A stretch of 64,000 nt of DNA from Lewinellaceae bacterium (GCA_020636355.1 JACJYB010000003.1:310001-374000), one strand, 5' to 3'; shown: positions 42,704 through 51,848, counted from the stretch's first letter. Program-made: numbers and translations. The notes: generated from the letters alone by a model not told the origin.

Positions 42704-42756
42704 CGTACAACCACATGAGGTTTCGTTTTCATCACCAATCATTTCGCACAACTTAA
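42679..42756 (+). CDS. Leader mini-ORF 2 of the arginine operon (25 aa)
   Basis: A second 25-codon ORF, starting in the ATGA overlap with mini-ORF 1 and ending 2 nt before the GNAT start codon. It contains Arg4 (AGA), Arg14 (AGG), Arg16 (CGT) and Arg23 (CGC), so 4 of 25 residues are Arg. Together the two mini-ORFs fill the leader almost without gaps, so ribosomes could pass from one to the next and into the operon. Chance cannot be excluded without comparison to relatives. Confidence 0.35.
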   Translation: MIIRPAMPAYNHMRFRFHHQSFRTT

Positions 42757-42758
42757 AG

Positions 42759-43343
42759 ATGTCCATTCAACTAACTATTGCCAATGCAACCCATCTTCCC
42801 TATGTGGAGGAGCTGGTTGAAATGTATCGTCTTTCCGCTGAAGAGCGCAAAACCGGAATTGCCTTGCGCAAACCGGAATATTTGCAAAAGAAAATGCTTA
42901 ATGGCGACGCGATCATTGCCCTGGACGGGACTTTGCTGATCGGTTTCTGCTACATCGAGACCTGGTCACACCATAAATATGTAGCCAATTCCGGATTGAT
43001 CGTTAAGAATTCCTATCGCAAGCAGGGACTGGCTAAAATGATTAAAGTGCGTGCCTTTCAGCTGGCACGTGACAAATACCCCAGCGCTAAGGTCTTCGGT
43101 ATCACGACCAGCCTGGCCGTGATGAAAATCAATTCGGAGCTCGGGTATAAACCAGTAACTTTTTCAGAATTGACCCAGGACACTGAATTCTGGGATGCCT
43201 GCAAAAGTTGCCCTAATTATGATATTCTGGAGCGAAATGAACGACGCATGTGCCTATGTACAGGCATGCTAGCTCCTTCCAAAGAAGAAGCACCTCATCT
43301 GGACTTATCCCATTTGATCCTTCAACCAAATCCTGTAGACTAA
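42759..43343 (+). CDS. GNAT-family acyltransferase of the arginine operon (N-acylglutamate synthase-like)
   Basis: A 194-residue GNAT protein, first gene of the arginine operon. The acyl-CoA loop is near 87-95 (R87-K-Q-G90-L-A). The C-terminal extension carries Cys148-x-x-Cys151 and Cys165-x-Cys167, a possible metal-binding site. By position it is expected to make N-acetyl- or N-succinylglutamate, the first arginine-pathway step, as no other ArgA or ArgJ is nearby. The frame extends to a GTG at 42666 but the ATG at 42759 is used. argG starts in a 1-bp overlap (TAATG). Confidence 0.75.
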   Translation: MSIQLTIANATHLPYVEELVEMYRLSAEERKTGIALRKPEYLQKKMLNGDAIIALDGTLLIGFCYIETWSHHKYVANSGLIVKNSYRKQGLAKMIKVRAFQLARDKYPSAKVFGITTSLAVMKINSELGYKPVTFSELTQDTEFWDACKSCPNYDILERNERRMCLCTGMLAPSKEEAPHLDLSHLILQPNPVD

Positions 43344-44551
43344 TGACCAAAGAACATGTGGTATTGGCGTATAGCGGCGGCCTGGATACTTCATTCTGCG
43401 TAAAATACCTCAAAGAAGAAAAAGGACTTGACGTCCATGCCGTATTGGTTCAGACCGGCGGATATTCCCCTGAGCAACTTGAAGTCGTCAGACAGAAAGC
43501 CATCCAATTAGGGGCCATACATTTCGAGGTAATCGATGCCACGAAAGATTATTACGATCAATGCCTGAAGTACCTGATATTTGGCAATGTACTGAGGAAT
43601 CAGACCTATCCGCTGTCGGTGAGCGCCGAAAGAATGTTTCAGGCTCTGGCTATCGTTCGATATGCCAACGCCAGTGGAGCGAAGTACGTTGCTCATGGAA
43701 GTACCGGAGCAGGTAATGACCAGGTGCGATTTGATCTGGCGTTTGAAGTATTAGGCAACAACCTGGAAATCATTACGCCCATCCGCGATTTAAAATTAAG
43801 CCGGCAGGAAGAAATTGCCTACCTAGAAAAACATGGAGTAACCTGGAGCTGGGAAAAAGCAAAATATTCCATCAACCAGGGCATTTGGGGCACTAGTGTA
43901 GGAGGCGCTGAAACCCTGACATCCGATCAGGGATTACCGGAAGAAGCCTGGCCAAAGCCTGTTGAAGCAGAAGCCCCCCTGGAAATCGTGATTGGCTTTT
44001 CAGAAGGCGAGCCTTCCTCCCTGAACGGAGAAAAGTTCGACCACCCTGTTCAACTCATCGAAGCCCTCGAAACGCTGGCAACCCCTTTCGGCGTTGGCCG
44101 GGACATGCATGTTGGTGACACAATTATTGGCATCAAGGGTCGGGTCGGGTTCGCGGCGGCTGCAGCATTAGTCCTAATCCGGTCACACCATTTGCTGGAG
44201 AAACACACCCTGGGCAAATGGCAACAATACTGGAAAGAGCAATTGAGCAATTGGTATGGAATGTTCTTGCATGAAGCCCAATTCCTGGATCCGGTCATGC
44301 GCAATATTGAAACTTTTCTTAGTGATACCCAGAAATACGTCACAGGTGATGTGCGGGTCCTATTGCATCCTTATCGATTTGAATGCCTCGGAGTACGTAC
44401 GCCTTATGACCTGATGCAAACCAAATTCGGTCAATATGGCGAGATGAATAATGCCTGGAGCGGAGAAGACGTCAAGGGTTTTACCACTATTCTCGGCAAT
44501 GCATCCAAATTATACTTCTCCCTGCATGAGGAAGAAAAAATAAAGACATGA
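43343..44551 (+). CDS. argG: Argininosuccinate synthase
   Basis: A 402-residue ArgG, which joins citrulline and aspartate using ATP. The ATP-pyrophosphatase loop AYSGGLDTSFCVKYL is at about 9-23, and YVAHGSTGAGNDQVRFDLAF near 113-132 is the usual substrate-binding block. The frame extends upstream to 43250 inside the GNAT gene, but the ATG at 43343 gives the correct N-terminus. It overlaps GNAT by 1 bp and argC by 4 bp, indicating translational coupling. It is the second gene of the operon. Confidence 0.96.
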   Translation: MTKEHVVLAYSGGLDTSFCVKYLKEEKGLDVHAVLVQTGGYSPEQLEVVRQKAIQLGAIHFEVIDATKDYYDQCLKYLIFGNVLRNQTYPLSVSAERMFQALAIVRYANASGAKYVAHGSTGAGNDQVRFDLAFEVLGNNLEIITPIRDLKLSRQEEIAYLEKHGVTWSWEKAKYSINQGIWGTSVGGAETLTSDQGLPEEAWPKPVEAEAPLEIVIGFSEGEPSSLNGEKFDHPVQLIEALETLATPFGVGRDMHVGDTIIGIKGRVGFAAAAALVLIRSHHLLEKHTLGKWQQYWKEQLSNWYGMFLHEAQFLDPVMRNIETFLSDTQKYVTGDVRVLLHPYRFECLGVRTPYDLMQTKFGQYGEMNNAWSGEDVKGFTTILGNASKLYFSLHEEEKIKT

Positions 44552-45516
44552 TCCGGGTCGGTATCATCGGTGCCGCCGGTTATACCGGAGGTGAGTTGAT
44601 CCGGCTGCTCCTGGGTCATCAGGAAGCGACACTCGTCTGGGCGGTAAGCGAAAGTCAGGCCGGCAAGCCAATATCAAGCACGCATACCGATTTGATTGGG
44701 GACCTCCACTTGAATTTCGTCCAGGAGCCGGATGCGGATGCAGATGTCGCATTCCTATGTATGGGTCACGGCCGTTCCAAAGAATACCTGGACCAACACA
44801 CTTTTTCTTCTGAGACCAGGATCATCGATCTGAGTCACGACTTTCGATTGGGAAGGCAAGGTAAACACGGCTTTGTGTATGGACTGCCGGAAGCTTACGG
44901 GGATCAGATCAAAAAAGCACAGAAAATTGCCAATCCAGGATGCTTTGCCACCGCTATTCAGCTTGGTTTATTGCCAATGGCTCACGAAAATCATTTGCCG
45001 CAAGAAATACCCATCCAGGCGATCACTGGTTCTACCGGAGCAGGACAAAGTTTATCCGAAACGACTCACTTTACCTGGCGCGACAATAATATTTCCATAT
45101 ACAAACCCTTCAGACACCAACACGAAGCGGAAGTTCTGGAGACGCTAAGCTGGGTGGGAAATGAAAAAGGGACAAAACTGCGGTTTATCCCGGTTCGGGG
45201 TAATTTTACGCGGGGAATCTTCGCGACCATGTATGTTCCCTATGAGGGGTCTACAAAGGAAGCCAAGCAGCTGTACGAGGACTATTACCGGGATCATCCT
45301 TTTGTGCATACCGCTAATGTAAATATTGATCTGAAGCAAGTCGTCAACACCAATAAATGCTTAATCGGCCTTGAAGTAATTGATGACTATTTGCTCATTA
45401 TCAGCATGATAGACAATCTGATTAAAGGAGCATCCGGACAAGCCATTCAAAATATGAATTTGCAGTTCGGCATTCCGGAAACAACCGGGTTGCTTTTAAA
45501 GTCTACCGCATTTTAA
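44548..45516 (+). CDS. argC: N-acyl-gamma-glutamyl-phosphate reductase
   Basis: A 322-residue ArgC, which reduces N-acylglutamyl phosphate to the semialdehyde with NADPH. The dinucleotide-binding motif VGIIGAAGYTGGELIRLL is at 4-21, and the catalytic Cys132 is in ANPGCFATAIQLGL. Length is typical. ATGA overlap with argG and a 13-bp gap to argD. If ArgF' is a succinylornithine enzyme, the substrate here would be N-succinylglutamyl phosphate rather than the acetyl form. Confidence 0.96.
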   Translation: MIRVGIIGAAGYTGGELIRLLLGHQEATLVWAVSESQAGKPISSTHTDLIGDLHLNFVQEPDADADVAFLCMGHGRSKEYLDQHTFSSETRIIDLSHDFRLGRQGKHGFVYGLPEAYGDQIKKAQKIANPGCFATAIQLGLLPMAHENHLPQEIPIQAITGSTGAGQSLSETTHFTWRDNNISIYKPFRHQHEAEVLETLSWVGNEKGTKLRFIPVRGNFTRGIFATMYVPYEGSTKEAKQLYEDYYRDHPFVHTANVNIDLKQVVNTNKCLIGLEVIDDYLLIISMIDNLIKGASGQAIQNMNLQFGIPETTGLLLKSTAF

Positions 45517-45529
45517 TACAATAAGAGTT

Positions 45530-46675
45530 ATGAAATTATTTGATGTATATCCGCTTTATGATATTGAACCGGTTAAGGGATTCGGAACATATGTTTACGA
45601 TGCCTCCGGCAACAGGTATCTCGATCTTTACGGTGGCCACGCAGTTATTTCCATCGGCCACGCCCACCCTACATACGTTGAAGCGATTTCCCGACAAGTC
45701 TCCCAATTAGGTTTTTATTCCAATTCCGTAAAAAACCGCTTGCAGCAGGAATTGGCCGATCGCCTGGGTGATCTTTCCGGCTTAAACGACTATCAATTAT
45801 TTTTAATCAACTCCGGTGCGGAAGCCAATGAAAATGCGCTCAAGTTAGCCTCATTCCACAACGACCGTACTGCCGTTTTGGCACTGCATAAAGGATTTCA
45901 CGGGCGGACAAGTGCTGCCGTAAGGGCGACGGACAATTTAAAAATCCAGGCACCCATCAACCGTGGTGTTGAGGTCACTTACGCAGACCTGGACGATCTG
46001 GATGCGATCAGAGCATTACTCCATACTCATAAATACACCGCCTTCATTGCGGAGGCTATCCAGGGCATTGGCGGGATCCATATTGCGGACGGCGAGGCAT
46101 TGCTTCAGGTACGGCAATGGTGCCGCGAAACGGACACTGTTTTTATCAGCGATGAAATTCAGTGTGGATATGGTCGTAGTGGAAGGTTTTTTGCCTTTCA
46201 GGAAATCCCCGATCTTGAACCGGATATCGTTACGGTTGCAAAAGGGATGGGCAATGGGTTCCCTATTGGCGGAGTGCTTATCCATCCCCGGTTCAAAGCC
46301 TGGCACGGCATGCTGGGCACTACTTTTGGCGGGAGTCACCTGGCCTGTGCTGCCGGCATTGCTGTTCTGCAGGTCATGGAAAAAGAGAAGCTGATCGATA
46401 AAGCCGGACAGCTGGGGACCTATTTGATGGACGCATTAAAAGATAACGCCGGACTGGTCGATGTCCGTGGACGAGGCTTGATGATTGGTATTGAACTGGA
46501 TTCTCCGGTTGCAGCGCTCAGGAAAACGTTACTCTTCGAGAAACATATCTTCACCGGCAGTTCGTCCGATCCCAATGTCATCCGGATCCTGCCGCCACTA
46601 ACGATCCAAAAAGTACAGCTTAATGAGTTCGTTCAAGTATTTACCGAACTATTGAGTACAACTCCAGCATTATGA
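45530..46675 (+). CDS. argD: N-acylornithine aminotransferase
   Basis: A 381-residue class III PLP aminotransferase. SGAEANENALKLA is at 95-107, Asp208 in SDEIQCGYGR binds the PLP pyridine N, and Lys238 in VAKGMGNGFPIG forms the Schiff base. It makes N-acylornithine from the semialdehyde and glutamate. Its stop overlaps the argF' start (ATGA). ArgD-type enzymes often accept both acetyl and succinyl substrates. Confidence 0.95.
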   Translation: MKLFDVYPLYDIEPVKGFGTYVYDASGNRYLDLYGGHAVISIGHAHPTYVEAISRQVSQLGFYSNSVKNRLQQELADRLGDLSGLNDYQLFLINSGAEANENALKLASFHNDRTAVLALHKGFHGRTSAAVRATDNLKIQAPINRGVEVTYADLDDLDAIRALLHTHKYTAFIAEAIQGIGGIHIADGEALLQVRQWCRETDTVFISDEIQCGYGRSGRFFAFQEIPDLEPDIVTVAKGMGNGFPIGGVLIHPRFKAWHGMLGTTFGGSHLACAAGIAVLQVMEKEKLIDKAGQLGTYLMDALKDNAGLVDVRGRGLMIGIELDSPVAALRKTLLFEKHIFTGSSSDPNVIRILPPLTIQKVQLNEFVQVFTELLSTTPAL

Positions 46676-47610
46676 AACAATACCTGACGGTTGCCGATGC
46701 ACCTAACTGGAGTTATTTGCTTGACCGGGCGGACTTTTATCGTAGAAACCCGCATGCGGATGCTGCATTGGGCAAGCACAAAACGCTCCTTCAATTGTTT
46801 TATAATCCCAGTTTACGTACGCGACTAAGCACCCAGATCGCCGGTCAACGACTTGGAATGGATGTGATCACCATGGATCTTACACAGGGTTGGTCGCTTG
46901 AGTTCGAAGACAGAGCTATCATGGATGGGAACAAAGCAGAGCACATCCGCGAAGCTGCAGGAGTAATGAGCCGTTTTGCAGACATCATTGGTCTTCGTTC
47001 ATTCGCGAGCTTACAAGACAGAGAAGCCGATTATTCCGATTTTGTAATCAATCAGTTTGCCCGGCATACCCAGGTCCCTGTACTAAATCTGGAGTCCGCC
47101 ACCGGGCATCCGCTTCAAGCATTGGCAGATGCTTTAACCATTCGTCAGCATCAACCCGATCACCGGCCCAAAGTTGTTTTATCCTGGGCTCCCCATCCCC
47201 GTGCATTACCGCAGGCGGTAGCCAACTCTTTTATCCAGGGCATGCAACGCATGGATGTCGATCTGGTGGTAACGCACCCTGAAGGTTTCGATTTGAATCC
47301 GGATATCGTGGGGAATGTGGAGGTTGAATACGATCAAAATCGTGCGCTTGAACAGGCTGATTTTGTTTATGTCAAAAACTGGAGCAGTTATCAGGATTAT
47401 GGAGCAACCGCTCCTCAGCTTAAATCCTGGACGCTGACCCAGGAAAAGATGGAACAAACAAATCAGGGACGATTTATGCATTGTCTGCCTGTACGCCGTA
47501 ATGTAGTTGTTGCGGACGAGGTGATTGATAGTGCGAACTCAATAGTGCTCGATCAGGCAGAAAATCGTATCTATGCAGCTCAAGCGGTCCTAGCCGAATT
47601 ACTGATGTGA
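46672..47610 (+). CDS. argF': N-acylornithine carbamoyltransferase (ArgF' type)
   Basis: A 312-residue transcarbamylase of the N-acetyl/N-succinylornithine type. The carbamoyl-phosphate motif SLRTR is at 47-51, the 80s loop is GWSLEFEDRAIMDGNKAEHI, and HCLPVRRNV lies near the C-terminus. In this family, the residue before the E-H of that loop discriminates substrate: Glu in the Xanthomonas acetyl enzyme and Pro in the Bacteroides succinyl enzyme, as I recall. Here it is Ala89, which, lacking the Glu side chain, would favour succinylornithine. It overlaps argD by 4 bp; argB follows after 6 bp. Confidence 0.92.
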   Translation: MKQYLTVADAPNWSYLLDRADFYRRNPHADAALGKHKTLLQLFYNPSLRTRLSTQIAGQRLGMDVITMDLTQGWSLEFEDRAIMDGNKAEHIREAAGVMSRFADIIGLRSFASLQDREADYSDFVINQFARHTQVPVLNLESATGHPLQALADALTIRQHQPDHRPKVVLSWAPHPRALPQAVANSFIQGMQRMDVDLVVTHPEGFDLNPDIVGNVEVEYDQNRALEQADFVYVKNWSSYQDYGATAPQLKSWTLTQEKMEQTNQGRFMHCLPVRRNVVVADEVIDSANSIVLDQAENRIYAAQAVLAELLM

Positions 47611-47616
47611 ACAGCC

Positions 47617-48399
47617 ATGAAAGATAACCCAGCACTTCATGTTGTTAAGATTGGAGGAGCATTAATTGACGACCAGGAAAAACTGGAACAACTGCTGACC
47701 GGTTTCAGCTCATTACCGGGTAATAAAATACTTATTCACGGAGGAGGTAAACAAGCTAGCGAACTCAGCCAGAAATTGGGAATTGAACCCCAAATGATCG
47801 AAGGCAGGAGGGTGACGGATGAAGCAACACTTGACATTGCAGTGATGGTTTATGCCGGGCTACTGAATAAGCGTATTTCCGCCTGGCTTAATGGTCATAA
47901 AATAAGGTCGCTAGGTCTTTCAGGTGCTGATCTAAATCTGATCGTTTCCAAAAAAAGAGCTCCCCAGCCCATCGATTTTGGTTTTGTCGGTGATATAGAC
48001 CAAATCCAGACCGACCGCGTTATCCAGATTATCCAGCTTGGGTGGGTACCCGTATTTTGTGCAATAACCTACGATGGTAAAGATCAATTGCTGAACACAA
48101 ATGCGGATAGCATCGCTACACAACTTGGCCTGGCATTACTCAATGATTATAGCATCCACCTGCAATACATATCAGACACCCCCGGCGTCCTGAAAAACAT
48201 TGATGATCCATCTTCAACACTGCCATTTTTGGAGCATGCTTCCTACCTGAAATACAAAAAGGAAGGGACGATCAAAGGAGGTATGATCCCAAAACTTGAT
48301 AACGCCTTTCTGGCCATCGAAAAAGGCATCCGTTCCATCTGGATCTCAAACTCTATCCGCACACCCGATCAACAAGCCAAGGGAACCTTGATACGCTAG
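47617..48399 (+). CDS. argB: N-acylglutamate kinase
   Basis: A 260-residue amino acid kinase. HVVKIGGALIDD is near 8-19, HGGGKQASELSQKLGI near 48-63 (ATP and substrate loops), and LQYISDTPGVLKN near 185. It phosphorylates N-acylglutamate and in many species is the arginine feedback target; the N-terminal helix of arginine-sensitive kinases is not obvious here. Gaps of 6 and 2 bp to its neighbours indicate one transcript. Confidence 0.94.
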   Translation: MKDNPALHVVKIGGALIDDQEKLEQLLTGFSSLPGNKILIHGGGKQASELSQKLGIEPQMIEGRRVTDEATLDIAVMVYAGLLNKRISAWLNGHKIRSLGLSGADLNLIVSKKRAPQPIDFGFVGDIDQIQTDRVIQIIQLGWVPVFCAITYDGKDQLLNTNADSIATQLGLALLNDYSIHLQYISDTPGVLKNIDDPSSTLPFLEHASYLKYKKEGTIKGGMIPKLDNAFLAIEKGIRSIWISNSIRTPDQQAKGTLIR

Positions 48400-48401
48400 C
48401 T

Positions 48402-49469
48402 ATGGGGGGTTACACCGCTGGACATAGCATCCGTTTGCTTGAAAAGCTTGTCAGAATTCCGTCCTACAGCAAAGAGGAGCAAGCAGTCGCTGATGTACTT
48501 GAACAGTACCTTATCGAGGCCGGCGGATTGCCGCAAAGGATTGAAAACAATCTGATACTGCGCAGCAAAGTCTGGAAGGAAGGGCGAAAAACGTTATTAC
48601 TTAACTCCCATATGGATACCGTCAAGCCTCAGGGTGCCTGGGAATCCAATCCCCACGAAGCAATAATTCTGAAGGACCGGCTCATCGGGCTAGGCAGTAA
48701 TGATGCCGGCGGCTGCCTGGTTAGTTTGATCCACGCATTTCTGAATCTCCAGAACACTGATACTGGCTATAACCTTGTATTAGCCTGTACCGCAGAAGAA
48801 GAAATCAGCGGTAAAGGCGGGATTGAATCCGTATGGGGTATGCTGGGAAAAATTGATGCCGGTATCGTAGGGGAACCCACCAGTATGCAGCTTGCCGTGG
48901 CAGAAAAAGGGTTGCTTGTTATCGATGCCTACACTGAGGGTAAATCGGGACATGCAGCCCGCAACGAAGGAATAAATGCCCTCTATCTTGCCGTTGATGA
49001 TATCAATCGCATCCGCAATTGGAATTTTTCAAAAGAATCTCCCTGGTTAGGCCCTGTCAAAATGACCGTAACCATGATTCAGTCTGGGACTCAGCACAAT
49101 GTAGTCCCCGCTGAATGTCAATATGTTATCGATATCCGCGTGAATGATCTCTACACCTTTGAAGAAATCATGGAAGAGCTTTCATCAGAACTGAGCGCCC
49201 GCCTTATCCCGCGTTCCCTGCGGTTAAGACCTTCGCATCTTCCCGAAGATCACCCGCTCTTTCTCACCGGCAAAGCCTTGGGTTGGAATGCGTATGGCTC
49301 ACCTACGCTTTCGGATCAGGCGCTTATACCTGCCCCTACCGTAAAATTAGGTCCTGGTGAAAGCGCTCGCTCCCATACGCCGAATGAATACATCTTATTC
49401 TCCGAATTGGAAGCAGGACTGGCCGGATATCAGACTTTTCTGCAAAAACTTAAATCGTATTGGTCATGA
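48402..49469 (+). CDS. argE: M20-family N-acylornithine/acylcitrulline deacylase
   Basis: A 355-residue M20 metallopeptidase-like deacylase. Metal and catalytic residues are visible in LLLNSHMDTVKP (His, Asp), GLGSNDAGG (bridging Asp), TAEEEISGKGG (catalytic Glu pair) and VGEPTSMQ, with a dimerisation domain at about 170-280. In this operon it should remove the acyl group after carbamoylation, acting on N-acylcitrulline. It starts 2 bp after argB and its stop overlaps argH by 4 bp. Family members also act on acyl-lysine or succinyl-DAP; context sets this one. Confidence 0.9.
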   Translation: MGGYTAGHSIRLLEKLVRIPSYSKEEQAVADVLEQYLIEAGGLPQRIENNLILRSKVWKEGRKTLLLNSHMDTVKPQGAWESNPHEAIILKDRLIGLGSNDAGGCLVSLIHAFLNLQNTDTGYNLVLACTAEEEISGKGGIESVWGMLGKIDAGIVGEPTSMQLAVAEKGLLVIDAYTEGKSGHAARNEGINALYLAVDDINRIRNWNFSKESPWLGPVKMTVTMIQSGTQHNVVPAECQYVIDIRVNDLYTFEEIMEELSSELSARLIPRSLRLRPSHLPEDHPLFLTGKALGWNAYGSPTLSDQALIPAPTVKLGPGESARSHTPNEYILFSELEAGLAGYQTFLQKLKSYWS

Positions 49470-50797
49470 AGCTTTGGCAAAAGGATACGCCTCTTGATGC
49501 AAGAATTGAAGATTTTACCGTTGGTGATGACCCAATATACGATCTCGAACTAGCCGAATACGATGTGTTTGTGAACCTGGCCCATGCCCAGATGTTGGCA
49601 CAGACCGGTTTATTGACCCATCAGGAATATGCATCGCTGAAAGAGGGCTTGATATCAATCCATCGCAGCCTACTCTATGGAACTTTTAAGATTGAACCGG
49701 GGATCGAAGACGTCCATTCCCAAATTGAAAAACTATTGACCGAACAAACCGGTGATGCAGGGAAAAAGATCCATACGGCGCGGTCACGTAACGATCAGGT
49801 ATTGACCGATCTTAAATTGTACTTCCGGGAGCAACTGGCGAACACGGGGGATCAAATAAAAGCCTTATTTGAACAGAGCATTGGTCAGGCTGAGCGCTAT
49901 CAGGATGTATTTATGCCGGGCTATACCCATCTGCAGGTAGCCATGCCCAGCAGTTTTGGCCAATGGTTTGGCAGCTATGCAGAAAACCTGATCGACGACC
50001 TCCAATTGGTCCAGCAAGTATTCCGGATCATCAACCAAAATCCCCTGGGCAGCGCAGCCGGCTATGGATCTTCGTTTCCGATTGACCGCGAATTGACCAC
50101 CCGGTTACTGGGGTTTGACCGGCTTGACATCAACAGCATTCATGCCCAGATCCAACGGGGAAAGAGTGAACTCTTGTGTGGAATGGCACTGGCAAGCCTG
50201 GCGCACACCCTGAATAAATGGGCCTATGATATCTGCCTGTATAATGGGCAGAATTTTGGATTTTTCACCTTACCCGTCTCAATGACCACGGGTTCCAGCA
50301 TCATGCCCCACAAGAAAAACCCGGACGTCTTTGAATTAATCCGGGCTAAGACCAATAAACTCGTGACCATACCGCAACAGGTCTTACAGTTAATTCAAAA
50401 TCTTCCGGCAGGCTATCACCGGGATTTTCAACTTCTGAAAGAAATTATTTTTCCCGCCTTTCAAACCATGAACAAAATATTGGATCTGATGATTTTCGCC
50501 GTCGGTTCGATTCAAGTTAAGGAAGGCCTCGACGAGGATGAAAGATATCTGCTGGCCTACAGCGTGGACGCCGTGAATCAACTGGTTACTCAGGGCGTGT
50601 CGTTTCGGGATGCCTACCATCAGGTTGGTCAACAAGTCCGGAGCGGCCAATTTCGCAAACCAGCTAATTTAAAAACCACCCATTTGGGAAGTATTCATCG
50701 GCCAGCTTTCGGGAAGATTCAAGTGAAAATGAAACAGGTTGCCGAGGAGGTTGATATGCACAAACCAAGGGAAATCCTGCAACAATTATTGGATTGA
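49466..50797 (+). CDS. argH: Argininosuccinate lyase
   Basis: A 443-residue ArgH of the fumarase/aspartase superfamily. The signature GSSIMPHKKNPD is near residues 274-285, with HTARSRNDQVLTDLKL near 103-118 and PGYTHLQVAMPSSFG near 151-165. It cleaves argininosuccinate to arginine and fumarate. The frame extends to a TTG at 49460; the ATG at 49466 overlaps the argE stop (ATGA). It is the last gene of the operon. No clear terminator follows; the next gene is 64 bp on. Confidence 0.96.
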   Translation: MKLWQKDTPLDARIEDFTVGDDPIYDLELAEYDVFVNLAHAQMLAQTGLLTHQEYASLKEGLISIHRSLLYGTFKIEPGIEDVHSQIEKLLTEQTGDAGKKIHTARSRNDQVLTDLKLYFREQLANTGDQIKALFEQSIGQAERYQDVFMPGYTHLQVAMPSSFGQWFGSYAENLIDDLQLVQQVFRIINQNPLGSAAGYGSSFPIDRELTTRLLGFDRLDINSIHAQIQRGKSELLCGMALASLAHTLNKWAYDICLYNGQNFGFFTLPVSMTTGSSIMPHKKNPDVFELIRAKTNKLVTIPQQVLQLIQNLPAGYHRDFQLLKEIIFPAFQTMNKILDLMIFAVGSIQVKEGLDEDERYLLAYSVDAVNQLVTQGVSFRDAYHQVGQQVRSGQFRKPANLKTTHLGSIHRPAFGKIQVKMKQVAEEVDMHKPREILQQLLD

Positions 50798-50861
50798 GCA
50801 CTCCCATTAGTAAATACCGTACTATTTATTTCCTACCTTTCCCAAAGCAGCCAAAGCAATC

Positions 50862-51848
50862 ATGGAAAGCGCTCCGGAATTAAGTGTGGTCCTTCCTGTC
50901 TTCAATGAAAAAGATAATATCCTGCCTTTGTGCGAGAGGCTTCTTGCCGTACTTGAAGATCAAAACTTAAGTTACGAGGTACTCTTTGTCGATGATGGCA
51001 GCCAGGATGGCAGTCTGGCCATGATGGACATGATCCATCACCGCCATCGAACCGTTGGGTATTTGGCGCTTTCGCGGAATTTCGGACATCAAACAGCTCT
51101 GATGGCAGGGCTTCAACATGCGCGTGGCACTTTGGTTATCACCATGGATGGCGACATGCAGCATCCTCCTGAGGTAATTCCCGCATTGATAACCAAATGC
51201 AGGGAAGGATACGACATTGTCAATACCAAAAGAATCGACACAGCAGGGACCAGTTGGCCGAAAAAATTCAGTTCAAGATTGTATTACCGGCTGCTCCGAT
51301 GGCTTAGCGATATGCCTATTCCACCTGCCGGTGCGGATTTCCGGTTGATGACCCGCCGTACGGTTGATGCGTTCATTTCCATCGAAGAACGAGACCGGTT
51401 TAATCGGGGTTTGATCACCTGGATGGGGTTCCGGCAAGCCTTAGTGCCTTATCAGGCTGAGGACCGGCACGCCGGAAAAAGCAAATACAGTTGGCAGAAA
51501 ATGATCGGCTTGGGGTTGAGAGGTCTTACTTCTTTCTCCGCCCGCCCCTTAAGCATAGCTTTCTATAGTGGGGTTATTATTTCAATCTTAGGCTTTGCAT
51601 ACGGTATCTATGCGCTGACGCAGTATTTCCGGGGAGAAACCATTCCGGGCTGGACATCAACCCAGCTTACCCTCCTGATCATTGGAGGTGTTATCCTGTT
51701 AAACCTGGGCATCATGGGAGAATACCTTTCGAGGGTATTTCTCGAAGTCAAGCGGAGGCCTTTTTATTTCATCCGGGATGAAATGCTTCCCGATTGGACA
51801 CCAAACCAAACATCGAATGACGAAAGGAAAACCAAAGAAGAAAAGTAA
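50862..51848 (+). CDS. GT2 glycosyltransferase, polyprenyl-phosphate-sugar synthase type
   Basis: A 328-residue family 2 glycosyltransferase. The GT-A domain has VVLPVFNEKDNI, FVDDGSQDGS and ITMDGDMQHPPEVIP, and two C-terminal TM segments (near 235-255 and 265-290) follow. This layout fits dolichol/undecaprenyl-phosphate mannosyl- or glucosyltransferases (DPM1/GtrB). The product lipid-linked sugar would be used by a GT-C enzyme; the next gene, which overlaps by 32 bp, encodes a TMTC-like membrane protein, so the pair may work together. Confidence 0.88.
   Translation: MESAPELSVVLPVFNEKDNILPLCERLLAVLEDQNLSYEVLFVDDGSQDGSLAMMDMIHHRHRTVGYLALSRNFGHQTALMAGLQHARGTLVITMDGDMQHPPEVIPALITKCREGYDIVNTKRIDTAGTSWPKKFSSRLYYRLLRWLSDMPIPPAGADFRLMTRRTVDAFISIEERDRFNRGLITWMGFRQALVPYQAEDRHAGKSKYSWQKMIGLGLRGLTSFSARPLSIAFYSGVIISILGFAYGIYALTQYFRGETIPGWTSTQLTLLIIGGVILLNLGIMGEYLSRVFLEVKRRPFYFIRDEMLPDWTPNQTSNDERKTKEEK

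Noticed and set aside
43250..43342. Upstream extension of argG
   Set aside because: It is out of frame inside the GNAT gene; the ATG at 43343 gives the normal ArgG N-terminus.
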